Assembly: GCF_004919045.1 (NCBI RefSeq)
Contig: NZ_SWDW01000013.1
Span: 1-64,000, forward strand
Reading direction: 5' to 3'
Source: Sinomonas albida
Lineage (GTDB): Bacteria; Actinomycetota; Actinomycetes; Actinomycetales; Micrococcaceae
DNA length: 64,000 nucleotides
Shown: piece by piece, positions 26,542 to 34,026 of the stretch
Numbering within the stretch: the first letter of the stretch is position 1
Layout: every line of letters starts with the position of its first letter
Program-made: the position numbers and the translations under genes
Notes under the pieces: model-generated
The model's input: only the letters and a program-made list of their open reading frames with translations
Databases searched by the model: none
Told to the model about the DNA's origin: nothing

Positions 26542-26916
26542 ATGCGAGTCAAGATGTGCAGCATTCACGTGACCGATCCCGCCGCCGCCCACAGCTTCTA
26601 CACCGAGACCCTCGGCTTCGACACGCTCATGGCGATGCCGGAGATCAACCTGTTCATCGTGTCTTCGCCCGGCACGCCGGGGCTCGGGCTCCTGCTCGAG
26701 CCGAGCGACAACCCCGTGGCCGAGGCCTACCGCAGCGGGGTCTACGCCCAGGGGCTGCCCGCCATCATCTTCGGCTCGGCCGACGTGCGCGCAGACTACG
26801 AGCGGCTCACGACCGCGGGTGTCGCCTTCCAGAGCGAGCCCGCCGAGGGCCCGGCGGGCCTCACGGCCGTCTTCGACGACACGTTCGGCAACTTCGTCCA
26901 GCTCCACCAGGACTGA
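26542..26916 (+). CDS. VOC (glyoxalase/bleomycin resistance) family protein
   Basis: This 124-residue single-domain protein has two beta-alpha-beta-beta-beta halves: VKMCSIHVTDPAAAHSFYTETLGF at the start and FDDTFGNFVQLHQ at the end. The usual metal-ligand positions (His9 and a C-terminal Glu) are only partly kept: His9 is present, while the last strand has Gln instead of Glu. It may therefore be a binding protein rather than a metal enzyme. Substrate unknown. Confidence 0.85.
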   Translation: MRVKMCSIHVTDPAAAHSFYTETLGFDTLMAMPEINLFIVSSPGTPGLGLLLEPSDNPVAEAYRSGVYAQGLPAIIFGSADVRADYERLTTAGVAFQSEPAEGPAGLTAVFDDTFGNFVQLHQD

Positions 26917-26940
26917 GCTCCGGCCAAGACGCGACCCCAT

Positions 26941-27006
26941 GGTTGTGGGGTCCCGTCCCGGCGGTTGTGGGGTCTCGTCCCGACCATTGTGGGGTCCCTG
27001 CCAACC
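26941..27006. repeat. 22-bp tandem array (3 units), GGGGTCCCGTCCC orientation
   Basis: Three 22-bp units start at 26941, 26963 and 26985. Each contains TTGTGGGGTCCCGTCCC or a close variant, with the palindromic core GGGGTCCC. The array lies between the convergent VOC and MFS genes. The same unit in reverse orientation forms the array at 29932-30019. Confidence 0.9.
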
Positions 27007-27023
27007 CGTCACGGAGTCTGTGG

Positions 27024-28538
27024 TCAGGCGGCGCGCCGGATCTTCCACCAGCGGGGGGCCGCGGCAATCGCGAGCCCGGCCATCGCGACGGCCGTGCTCA
27101 GTCCGAGGCCGGGGCGGAAGACGTCGAGCATGGCCGCCGCCGACGCCTGGCCGTGTCCGTCGGCCCCGGCGCCGCCCGAGCCGACGATGGCCGTGGTCAC
27201 CGCGAGCACGACCGCCGCGCCCACCTGGGTGCTCGTCTGGATGAGGCCCGCGGCGAGGCCCTGCTCGTTGTCGTGGATCCCGGCCGTCGCCTGCACGTTG
27301 ATGGACGGGAACCCGAGCGCGAAGCCGACGCCCAGAAGCAGGACGGACGGGAGGATGTCCGTCGCGTACACGGGCTGCGTGCCGATCCGGAGGAACAGAA
27401 GGTAGCCCAGCGAGAGCGAGAGCAGCCCCGCGATCACGAGCCGGGTCGCCCCGAAGCGGTCGATGAGCCGGCTCGCGAACGGCGCGCTGCCCGCCACCAT
27501 GAGCCCCGCGGGGAGCAGCGCGAGGGCCATCGCGAGCGGTGCCCAGCCGAGAACTGACTGCAGGTACAGCGTCACGATGAATTGGAAGCTCAGGTAGGAG
27601 CCGAAGAGGGCCACGGCCGCGAGATTGGCGCGCGCCACCCAGCCCTCGCGCAAAATTCCGAAGCGGATGAGCGGGTGCTTGGCCCGCGTCTCGATCCAGG
27701 CGAACGCCGCGAGGACGGCGGCCGACGCCGCGAAGCCGCCGATTGTCCGCGCCGAACCCCAGCCTGCGTCGGGCGCCGAGACAAGAGTGAAGACGAGCCC
27801 GAGCATGCCCAGCGCAAGGGTGACGGCACCCCAGACGTCGTGCCCGCCGTCGTCCGCGGGGCGGTCCCGCGGGATGAAACGGAGGCCGAGGACGACTGCC
27901 GCCACGGCAAACGGCACGGAGAAGAGGAACGTCCAGCGCCAGCTGAGCGCCGTCATGAGGCCGCCGACCACGAGGCCGAGCGAGAACCCGCTGGCCCCGA
28001 ACGTCGTGTAGATGGAGATCGCGCGATTGCGCTCGCGGCCTTCCGCGAAGTTGGTCGTGATGATCGAGAAGCCGGTCGGCGCCGTGAACGCAGCCGCGAG
28101 GCCCTTGATGAAGCGCGTGGCGATGAGCAGGGTCGGGTCGCTGACGAGGCCGCCGAAGAGCGACGCGGCCGCGAAGACAGTGAGCGCGGCGAGGAAGATC
28201 CGTCGGCGCCCCATGATGTCGGCCATGCGCCCGCCGAGGAGCAGGAGGGAACCGTACCCGAGCACGTAGCCGGAGACGATCCATTGAAGCGATTCTGTGC
28301 CAAGGCCGAGCTCGCGGCCGATCGAGGGGAGGGCCACTCCGACCATCGAGACGTCGAGGCCGTCCAGGGCGAGCACGACGCAGAGGGTCACGAGGAGGAG
28401 CCACTGGGCGCGCGTCCACTGGGCCGCGGGGATCCCGGCACCGGGCGCGGAACCGATCGCGGCACCGGTCGCGGCGGTGTTCGTCGCGGAGGTCTGAGGG
28501 GTGGCCAAGTCGGGAAGGGTGGTCAGCTCTTGTGCCAT
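27024..28538 (-). CDS. MFS drug efflux transporter, DHA2 type
   Basis: This 504-residue, 14-helix transporter has the helix 1 motif LALDGLDVSMVGVALPSIG, the motif A loop GGRMADIMGRRRIFL, and motif C GFSLGLVVGGLMT. A Thr/Ala-rich cytoplasmic N-terminus of 40 residues precedes helix 1. The central loop carries the dispersed motif (27843-27857, read PADDGGHD). It is divergent from the MarR gene, with the two starts 85 bases apart, so export of a MarR-sensed compound is likely. ATG 28538 is preceded by an AT-rich operator region. Confidence 0.9.
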   Translation of the reverse strand: MAQELTTLPDLATPQTSATNTAATGAAIGSAPGAGIPAAQWTRAQWLLLVTLCVVLALDGLDVSMVGVALPSIGRELGLGTESLQWIVSGYVLGYGSLLLLGGRMADIMGRRRIFLAALTVFAAASLFGGLVSDPTLLIATRFIKGLAAAFTAPTGFSIITTNFAEGRERNRAISIYTTFGASGFSLGLVVGGLMTALSWRWTFLFSVPFAVAAVVLGLRFIPRDRPADDGGHDVWGAVTLALGMLGLVFTLVSAPDAGWGSARTIGGFAASAAVLAAFAWIETRAKHPLIRFGILREGWVARANLAAVALFGSYLSFQFIVTLYLQSVLGWAPLAMALALLPAGLMVAGSAPFASRLIDRFGATRLVIAGLLSLSLGYLLFLRIGTQPVYATDILPSVLLLGVGFALGFPSINVQATAGIHDNEQGLAAGLIQTSTQVGAAVVLAVTTAIVGSGGAGADGHGQASAAAMLDVFRPGLGLSTAVAMAGLAIAAAPRWWKIRRAA

Positions 28539-28560
28539 GGCCTCGACGTTACATGACCCT

Positions 28561-28600
28561 TCATTCAATGACAAGGAAAAAGATGAACTGGAATTTAAAT
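28561..28600. promoter_or_regulatory. AT-rich divergent promoter region with small palindromes
   Basis: TCATTCAATGA (28561-28571, perfect 5-1-5 palindrome) and ATTTAAAT (28593-28600) lie between the divergent MFS and MarR starts. They are the most AT-rich bases in the neighbourhood and are the likely site of promoters and MarR binding. Confidence 0.55.
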
Positions 28601-28623
28601 CGAAGTGGCGATACACTCGGAAC

Positions 28624-29004
28624 ATGTCTACGGAGGCACTACCCCAGCTCGTAGAACAGTGGCGAGCCATCCAGTCCGCCTATCTCAAGACCTCCAATGC
28701 GCTCGATCGCGAACTTTCCGCGCGCCACGGGATCGGGCTCAACGAGTTCGAGACGCTCGATCTCCTCTCCGAGCAGAGCGCCGACGGGTGCCGCATGAAG
28801 GACCTCAACGCCATCTCGCCGATGACCCAGAGCGCGCTCTCGAAGATCGTCGACCGGCTCGAGAAGGCCGGATATGTGCGGCGCGCCGCGTGCGCAGAGG
28901 ATCGGCGCTCGCTCTATCTCGAGCTTACCGATGCCGGCGCCCGGCTCCATGGCGAGGCTGCGGCCACGCACCGCGATCTCCTCATGGCGAATCTCCCGAG
29001 CTGA
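28624..29004 (+). CDS. MarR-family transcriptional regulator
   Basis: This 126-residue protein has the MarR winged helix: GLNEFETLDLLSEQS, then MKDLNAISPMTQSALSKIVD, RLEKAGYVRR and the wing AEDRRSLYLELTDAG. It is a little short at the C-terminus compared with the usual 140-150 residues. It is divergent from the DHA2 efflux gene and most likely represses it. ATG 28624 follows the operator region without a strong ribosome-binding site. Confidence 0.9.
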   Translation: MSTEALPQLVEQWRAIQSAYLKTSNALDRELSARHGIGLNEFETLDLLSEQSADGCRMKDLNAISPMTQSALSKIVDRLEKAGYVRRAACAEDRRSLYLELTDAGARLHGEAAATHRDLLMANLPS

Positions 29005-29017
29005 GCCCCCGCACATC

Positions 29018-29893
29018 TTGGCCTTCGCCTCCCGCGCGCTACGACCCTTCCGTGTCCTGCGAACCGGCGCAGCCCTCCGCTGCGCCGGGGCCGCGCTGGG
29101 CGCGCTCCTGGTCCTCGCGCTCGGGGGTGCGGCCGTCCCGTCGCTTCCGACTCCACTCGCGCACACCTCGGAGCCCCCCGCCCTGGGTGCCGACATCTCG
29201 TACCCCCAGTGCCGCGCGCTCCCGCCGTCGAACGTTGCCTTCGGTGTGGTCGGGGTAAACCACGGCACCTCGACGACGACCAACCCGTGCCTCGCCGCGG
29301 AGCTCGCGTGGGCCAACGGGACGGCGGGCGGGACCGCGCAGCCGAAGCTCCAGCTCTACATCAACACGAGCAATCCGGGCGAGCCAGGGCCCGCCCCGGC
29401 GCCTGCGGGCTGGCCGAAGTCTGGATCGACGCCCTACGGGACGTGCTCCGGCCAGTCCACGTCAGCGTGCGCGTGGCAGTTCGGCTGGGACCGCGCGGCC
29501 GAGGACGTCGCCGAACGCCTCGCGCCGGCCGCCCGCTCGGCCGGCCTGCCGACCGGGGCCAACAGCTACACATGGTGGCTCGACGTCGAGACCGCCAACA
29601 CGTGGCAGCCGGACACGACCGCGAACCGCGCCGTGCTCGAGGGCATGACGGCCTCGCTTGCGGCGCAGGGCGCGCGGATCGGCCTGTATTCGACGGCGCG
29701 GCAGTGGGGGCGCATCGTCGGAAGCGCGCCCAGCACGAGCCCGCTCGCGGCCCTGCCGGAGTGGCTGGCAGGGGCGACGACGGCGGACGGCGCCAAGGAG
29801 CTGTGCTCGCAGGCCCCGCTGACGAGCCGCGGGCGCGTCGAGCTTGCCCAATACATGGCAGCGGTCGACGGCGACTACCCCTGCCCAGGCTGA
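29018..29893 (+). CDS. Secreted GH25-like (glycosidase-fold) protein
   Basis: A signal peptide (basic start, then GALLVLALGGAAVPSLP) precedes a domain that opens with GADISYPQC. It continues with VAFGVVGVNHGTSTT, ACAWQFGWDRAAEDV, WWLDVETANTW and RIGLYSTARQWG, and ends with LAQYMAAVDGDYPCPG. This matches actinobacterial secreted proteins with a GH25-lysozyme-like barrel. The Asp/Glu pair DISYPQ and LDVET sits where GH25 enzymes have catalytic acids, so muramidase-like activity is possible but unproven. TTG 29018 is chosen because it avoids the MarR gene; ATG 28949 would overlap it. Confidence 0.7.
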   Translation: MAFASRALRPFRVLRTGAALRCAGAALGALLVLALGGAAVPSLPTPLAHTSEPPALGADISYPQCRALPPSNVAFGVVGVNHGTSTTTNPCLAAELAWANGTAGGTAQPKLQLYINTSNPGEPGPAPAPAGWPKSGSTPYGTCSGQSTSACAWQFGWDRAAEDVAERLAPAARSAGLPTGANSYTWWLDVETANTWQPDTTANRAVLEGMTASLAAQGARIGLYSTARQWGRIVGSAPSTSPLAALPEWLAGATTADGAKELCSQAPLTSRGRVELAQYMAAVDGDYPCPG

Positions 29894-29931
29894 TCCCGCG
29901 ACTCGCCTGCGTCGGCGCGGCCGCCGCGAGT

Positions 29932-30019
29932 GACGGGACCCCGCAAGGGTTGGGACGGGACCCCGCAAGGGTTGGGACGGGACCCCGCAACGGTGGGGAC
30001 GGGACCCCGCAACCTCTGT
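29932..30019. repeat. 22-bp tandem array (4 units), GGGACGGGACCCC orientation
   Basis: Four 22-bp units start at 29932, 29954, 29976 and 29998. The first two are identical and contain GACGGGACCCCGCAAGGG. They are the reverse complement of the array at 26941-27006, so the two arrays bracket the MFS, MarR and GH25-like genes as inverted repeats. The array reaches the stop codon of the DUF5997 gene. Confidence 0.92.
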
Positions 30020-30432
30020 CAGTGGTAGTGGCGCGGGTCCGCCTTGATCTTCTTCTGCGACTTGGCCGCTGCGGCGTCGCGGATGCGCTTCTGCTCCTCG
30101 CGGACAGCCGCCATGTTGGCGCGCTCGTCGACGAGCCACTGGGGGCGGTTCTGCAGGAGGTCGCCGATCTCGGCGGTCGTGAGCGCGTCGGTCACGCCAC
30201 CGCGGGCGAGGCCGCTGACCGACACGTTGAGCTTCTGGGCGACGACGGGCCGCGGGTGCGGGCCGTTGCGCCGCAGCTCCGCGAGCCACTCCGGGGGATT
30301 GGCGGTGAGCTCGTCGAGCTGCTCGCGAGTCACCTCGCCGTCCTGGAACTCCGCTGGCGTCGCGGGCAGGTAGATGCCCAGCTTCTTCGCGGCGGTGGCC
30401 GGCTTCATGGTCTGGGGCTTGCGGGAAGTCAT
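30019..30432 (-). CDS. DUF5997 family protein
   Basis: This 137-residue soluble protein matches the DUF5997 pattern: KPATAAKKLGIYLPATPAEF at the start, then PPEWLAELRRNGPHPRPVVAQKLNVS, LTTAEIGDLL and a Lys-rich end (KSQKKIKADPRHYH). The function is unknown. It is divergent from a LysR-ligand-domain gene with starts 33 bases apart, a pairing that recurs in Micrococcales and suggests a shared role. Confidence 0.85.
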   Translation of the reverse strand: MTSRKPQTMKPATAAKKLGIYLPATPAEFQDGEVTREQLDELTANPPEWLAELRRNGPHPRPVVAQKLNVSVSGLARGGVTDALTTAEIGDLLQNRPQWLVDERANMAAVREEQKRIRDAAAAKSQKKIKADPRHYH

Positions 30433-30464
30433 GGGTTAAGCGTAGCCGGGCTACGGTTGACCTC

Positions 30465-31244
30465 ATGAGTTCCGAGCACGTGCCCCCGGCCGGCCTGCGC
30501 GTTGCCTTCGTGGCGGGCGTCTCGCCGGGCAAGTGGTTCCACCGCTGGGAGGAGCGCTTCCCGGGCGTGCCCCTCACCTCGGAGATGGTCGACGACGCCG
30601 AGCAGCTCGCCGTGATCCACGACGGACGGGCGGACGTCGCCTTCGTGCGCCTCCCCGTGGACCGCGAGGGGCTCCACGTCATCCCGCTCTACGACGAGAT
30701 CCCCGTGGTCGTGGCGCCGAAGGGCCACGAGATCCAGGCGTTCGAGGAGGTGCCCCTTGCGGAGATCGAGGACGAGCTCTTCGAGTACGACGGCGGCCCC
30801 TCCGAGCGCCTTGACCTCGTGGAGGGCGGCGCGGGCCTCGCCATCCTGCCGATGAGTGTGGTCCGCCACTTCAACCGCAAGGAGCTCCGGTACCGCCCCG
30901 TCACCGGCGTTCCGGAGTACGCGGTGGGCATCGCGTGGCTGCAGGACAACGAGAGCGACGAGATCCAGGAGTTCATCGGCGTGGTCCGGGGCCGCTCGGC
31001 GAGCAGCTCGCGCCAGTCCTCGGTGCAGCGGGATCAGCAGGAGGCCGCGAAGCAGCGTCGGGTGGACCGGGCCGCCTCGCAGTCGGCCGATGCGAAGGCG
31101 CGCAACGACGCGAGCCGCGCCGCCAAGGCAGCCCGCTCGGGACGCGGCACGGGGAAGGGCGGGAGGCCGGGCGGGGCCGGCAAGCCGGGCACGGCGGGCG
31201 GCAAGGGGCGCCGCCCGGGCGCGGGCCGCCGTCGTCCGCGCTGA
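30465..31244 (+). CDS. LysR substrate-binding-domain protein without a DNA-binding domain
   Basis: This 259-residue protein starts directly with a periplasmic-binding-like fold of the LysR ligand domain (LRVAFVAGVSPGKWFHRWEE, DVAFVRLPVD, IPLYDEIPVVVAPKGH, GAGLAILPMSVVRHF). There is no N-terminal winged helix. The last 85 residues are a Lys/Arg/Ala/Gly-rich basic tail, which may contact nucleic acid. The final residues come from a copy of the dispersed motif (31225-31240, read GRRRPR). It is divergent from DUF5997. It may have kept ligand sensing while a different module binds DNA. Confidence 0.75.
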   Translation: MSSEHVPPAGLRVAFVAGVSPGKWFHRWEERFPGVPLTSEMVDDAEQLAVIHDGRADVAFVRLPVDREGLHVIPLYDEIPVVVAPKGHEIQAFEEVPLAEIEDELFEYDGGPSERLDLVEGGAGLAILPMSVVRHFNRKELRYRPVTGVPEYAVGIAWLQDNESDEIQEFIGVVRGRSASSSRQSSVQRDQQEAAKQRRVDRAASQSADAKARNDASRAAKAARSGRGTGKGGRPGGAGKPGTAGGKGRRPGAGRRRPR

Positions 31245-31305
31245 GCCCGCCCCCGGCGCCCGAGCGTGAACCCGCCACCCGGCGCGCGAGCGTCAACGCC
31301 GCGCG

Positions 31306-31743
31306 TCAGGTCGCGGGGTCGTGGGGCACCGAGCGTCGCGTGAGCGTCCAGAGGTTGGCTCCGTCGCGCCGCTCGCACGTGATTGTGGTGAGCAGCTGTC
31401 GGGCCAGCGCGAGGCCACGGCCGGCCTCCGCCTCGGGGTCGGGCATCTCGCCCGCGCCCTCGGGAATGTTGACCGGCTGGGCGCCGAGCTCGAAGAGCCG
31501 CGCGAGCAGCAGATCGGGCTGCACCTCGACCTCGAGGTCGAGCTGGACCTCGCCTCCGGGGGGCTTCGCATGCCGGACGGCATTGGTGACGACCTCGACG
31601 ACGGCCAGCTCAAACGGGAGCCGGTCCTCTGGGCCGATGACGAGCGCGTTGTCCCACAGGCGCACGAGCTCGTCCTGCACTGCCTCGACGATGGGAGGGG
31701 TCGCGGGACCGCGCACATGCCCCTCAGCAAGTACCTCAGGCAT
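31306..31743 (-). CDS. ATP-binding anti-sigma-type regulator (HATPase_c, RsbW-like)
   Basis: This 145-residue GHKL ATPase has the N box ELAVVEVVTNAVRHA, an acidic middle, and the G box GRGLALARQLL. Small proteins of this type bind a sigma factor or a STAS partner and phosphorylate the STAS serine. It is the last gene of the overlapping REC-PP2C / glycosyltransferase / STAS / HATPase operon and overlaps the STAS gene by 8 bases, the classic partner-switching pair. No sigma factor gene lies next to it, so its client is unknown. Confidence 0.82.
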   Translation of the reverse strand: MPEVLAEGHVRGPATPPIVEAVQDELVRLWDNALVIGPEDRLPFELAVVEVVTNAVRHAKPPGGEVQLDLEVEVQPDLLLARLFELGAQPVNIPEGAGEMPDPEAEAGRGLALARQLLTTITCERRDGANLWTLTRRSVPHDPAT

Positions 31744-32068
31744 TCCGGTACGCGTCCTCGACGTCGCCGTATGGTGTCAGGATCCGGTCCATGCTGGTCA
31801 GCTTGAGCACCATCTGCACCTGCTCTCTCACGTTGGCTATTCGGAGATCGCCGCCAGCCTGCCGCGCGGCCTTGAGGCACCCCACGAGCGCCCCGAGGCC
31901 CGAGGAGTCCATGAACTCCGTCTCGCCGAGATTCAGGACTATACGGCGGTGCCCCAGCTCAATCGCCCTCGACACCTCGGCCTTGAGCATGGGGGCGCTG
32001 ATCATGTTGAGCCGTCCGTGTGCGGACACCTCAGTGAAGCCGTTCCGCTCCAGGACGGCGAATTTCAT
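31736..32068 (-). CDS. STAS-domain anti-sigma factor antagonist
   Basis: This 110-residue single STAS domain has RIVLNLGETEFMDSSGLGALV, in which the Ser pair after MD is the usual phosphorylation site. It should bind the neighbouring HATPase when unphosphorylated and be reset by the PP2C phosphatase. The start at 32068 overlaps the glycosyltransferase stop (ATGA) and follows AAGGAGGAAG. It ends inside the HATPase gene. Confidence 0.9.
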   Translation of the reverse strand: MKFAVLERNGFTEVSAHGRLNMISAPMLKAEVSRAIELGHRRIVLNLGETEFMDSSGLGALVGCLKAARQAGGDLRIANVREQVQMVLKLTSMDRILTPYGDVEDAYRNA

Positions 32069-34026
32069 ACTTCCTCCTTGTCCGCGACGGCACGCGGTTC
32101 GTAACCCTGATATCGTGCAGCACCGACGAGAACGCTCAGCAGGACGACGTCGAAGATCGCCCAGACGATGTTCACCACGGTACCGAGCCCTTGGCTGAGG
32201 CCGAAGCCCCATCGGATGACACCCGTCACACAGCCCACGATGAGCAGCACCGCGAGGATGGCCTGAGGCCAGACCAGCGGCAGAGCGCGGCGGCGCTCGC
32301 CCCGCGACTTCGGCGTCACGGCAAACCCCAGGGGGCGCCCGAACCACACGTTCGCGGCGGCCGAGGTGCACGCGCGGATCCACGTGGGGAACAGGGCCAA
32401 GCTGTACTGCTGTCCGCGCCACGTCTTGGCGCCCTGCGCCACGAGGACGAACAGGATCTGATTGAGCACCATGAACGGCACGAAGCGCTCGAAGAACGCC
32501 GTGCTGAGCGCGTGGACCGGGAGGACGCCGAACAGGAGGTACGCGAGCGGGCCGGCGAAATACACGACCGCGGCGAAGCCCGAGAGGTAGCTCCACATCG
32601 TCGCGAAATACATGAGCCGCTGCGGCCACGAGAGGCCGCGCATGTTCAGCGGGTTCTCGCGCAGCATGACCTGGACGGTGCCCTGCGCCCAGCGGAGGCG
32701 CTGCGTGAGCATCGACGGCAGATCCTCCGGCGCGAGGCCCACGGCGAGGATCTCGTGGTGGTACACGCTGCGCCAGCCGGACGCGTGAAGCCGCATCGAC
32801 GTCGACATGTCCTCCGTCACGGAGATGGTCGAGAGCGGCATGATCGGCTGCGCCTCGTGCAGCCGCTCGACGCTCACCGCGTCCAGGAGTGCGCGCACCG
32901 ATTCCAGCGCGCCGAGCGGCGAGAGGTCGCGGGCCACCAGGCGGTCGACGGCGGCGTCCAGCTCCGCGGGATCGTCGCCGAGGGCTTCGTCCTCGAATTC
33001 TGCCAATTCTGCGCGGAGGGCCGCCGCGTCCGCCGAGGCGGCCTCGAGGTCGCGGGCCACGAGCGTGCGGACCGCGGCGTCGACGTCGGCCTGGACGAAA
33101 TAGGTCGCGTCGCCGAACGAGTCCCCTGAATCGAGGCGCCTCGAACCCTCGGCGAGGGCCGCCTCGACCCGAGCGAGCAGCGCGGCGACGTTGGGATCGC
33201 GGGCCTCGGGCCGCCGTCGTGCGGTGCGCAGAACCCGGCGGCCAGCCGTCAGTGCCCGGCTGACCCGCCGCTCGGTGTCCTCGACATAGCCCGCGAGGCC
33301 CAGCTGCATGAGGGCCTCCCGGCGCAGCACGGCGTTGGAGCCGCAGAAGAACGCCGCGTTCCAGCCGTCCTTGCCCTGCTGGATCGGGCCGTAGAACAGG
33401 GGAGCCTGGCTCCCGAGGGGATCGTTCTCCGGAACATTGCCGAACCACTGGGGCGTCTGCACGAAGGCCACGCGGCGGTTGTTGAAGTAGCCCAGGGTCT
33501 GGTCGAGGATCTCGGGCCGCGGGATCTGGTCGGCGTCCAGGATCAGCACGAACTCGCCCTGGGTCTCGTGGAGCGCATTGTTGAGGTTGCCGGCCTTCGC
33601 GTGGCGCGGCTTGCCCTGCCACTCCGACCCCCGTGAGACGTAGCCCGCGCCGAGACGCTCCGCGGCGGCACGCATCTCAGGGCGCGCGCCGTCGTCGAGC
33701 ACCCACGTGGTGTGGGGGTAGCGGATCGCGAGGGCCGCGCGCGTCGTCTCGAGGACGAGCTCGGGGTCCTCGTTGTACGTCGTGATGAAGACGTCCACGG
33801 TGAGGCCCTGCGGGGCAGTTGGGGCGACCTCGCGGTTCGACATGCGCCAGATGGTGAGCGAGAAGAGGGCGACGTCGATGAGGGAGTACGTCTCCGCGGC
33901 CACGAGCGGGAGGGCGATCCACCACGCGTCCCAATTGAGGGACGCCGTCCAGCGCCACGTGATGTAGATGAGGCCCATGACAACGGTGAGGGCCGCGACG
34001 ATGCGGATGGCATGGATGCTCATCAT
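32065..34026 (-). CDS. Processive family 2 glycosyltransferase (cellulose-synthase-like)
   Basis: The 653-residue membrane enzyme has two N-terminal helices, a GT-A domain, and about five C-terminal helices. Catalytic motifs are complete: DDG (111-113), DAD (164-166), TED (404-406) and QRLRW (442-446), the D,D,D,QxxRW pattern of processive beta-glycan synthases. It would polymerise and extrude an exopolysaccharide. Residues about 252-398, between DAD and TED, are an Ala/Asp/Arg-rich helical insert absent from standard BcsA. A dispersed-motif variant lies there (33208-33224). There is no PilZ domain. The start overlaps the phosphatase stop (ATGA). Confidence 0.85.
   Translation of the reverse strand: MMSIHAIRIVAALTVVMGLIYITWRWTASLNWDAWWIALPLVAAETYSLIDVALFSLTIWRMSNREVAPTAPQGLTVDVFITTYNEDPELVLETTRAALAIRYPHTTWVLDDGARPEMRAAAERLGAGYVSRGSEWQGKPRHAKAGNLNNALHETQGEFVLILDADQIPRPEILDQTLGYFNNRRVAFVQTPQWFGNVPENDPLGSQAPLFYGPIQQGKDGWNAAFFCGSNAVLRREALMQLGLAGYVEDTERRVSRALTAGRRVLRTARRRPEARDPNVAALLARVEAALAEGSRRLDSGDSFGDATYFVQADVDAAVRTLVARDLEAASADAAALRAELAEFEDEALGDDPAELDAAVDRLVARDLSPLGALESVRALLDAVSVERLHEAQPIMPLSTISVTEDMSTSMRLHASGWRSVYHHEILAVGLAPEDLPSMLTQRLRWAQGTVQVMLRENPLNMRGLSWPQRLMYFATMWSYLSGFAAVVYFAGPLAYLLFGVLPVHALSTAFFERFVPFMVLNQILFVLVAQGAKTWRGQQYSLALFPTWIRACTSAAANVWFGRPLGFAVTPKSRGERRRALPLVWPQAILAVLLIVGCVTGVIRWGFGLSQGLGTVVNIVWAIFDVVLLSVLVGAARYQGYEPRAVADKEEV

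Noticed and set aside
26941-30019. The 22-bp arrays as CRISPR
   Set aside because: The units are directly adjacent with no spacers, and no cas gene is present.
31736-33622. A 628-residue reading ending in the STAS domain
   Set aside because: The part before ATG 32068 is the glycosyltransferase gene read in the wrong frame.
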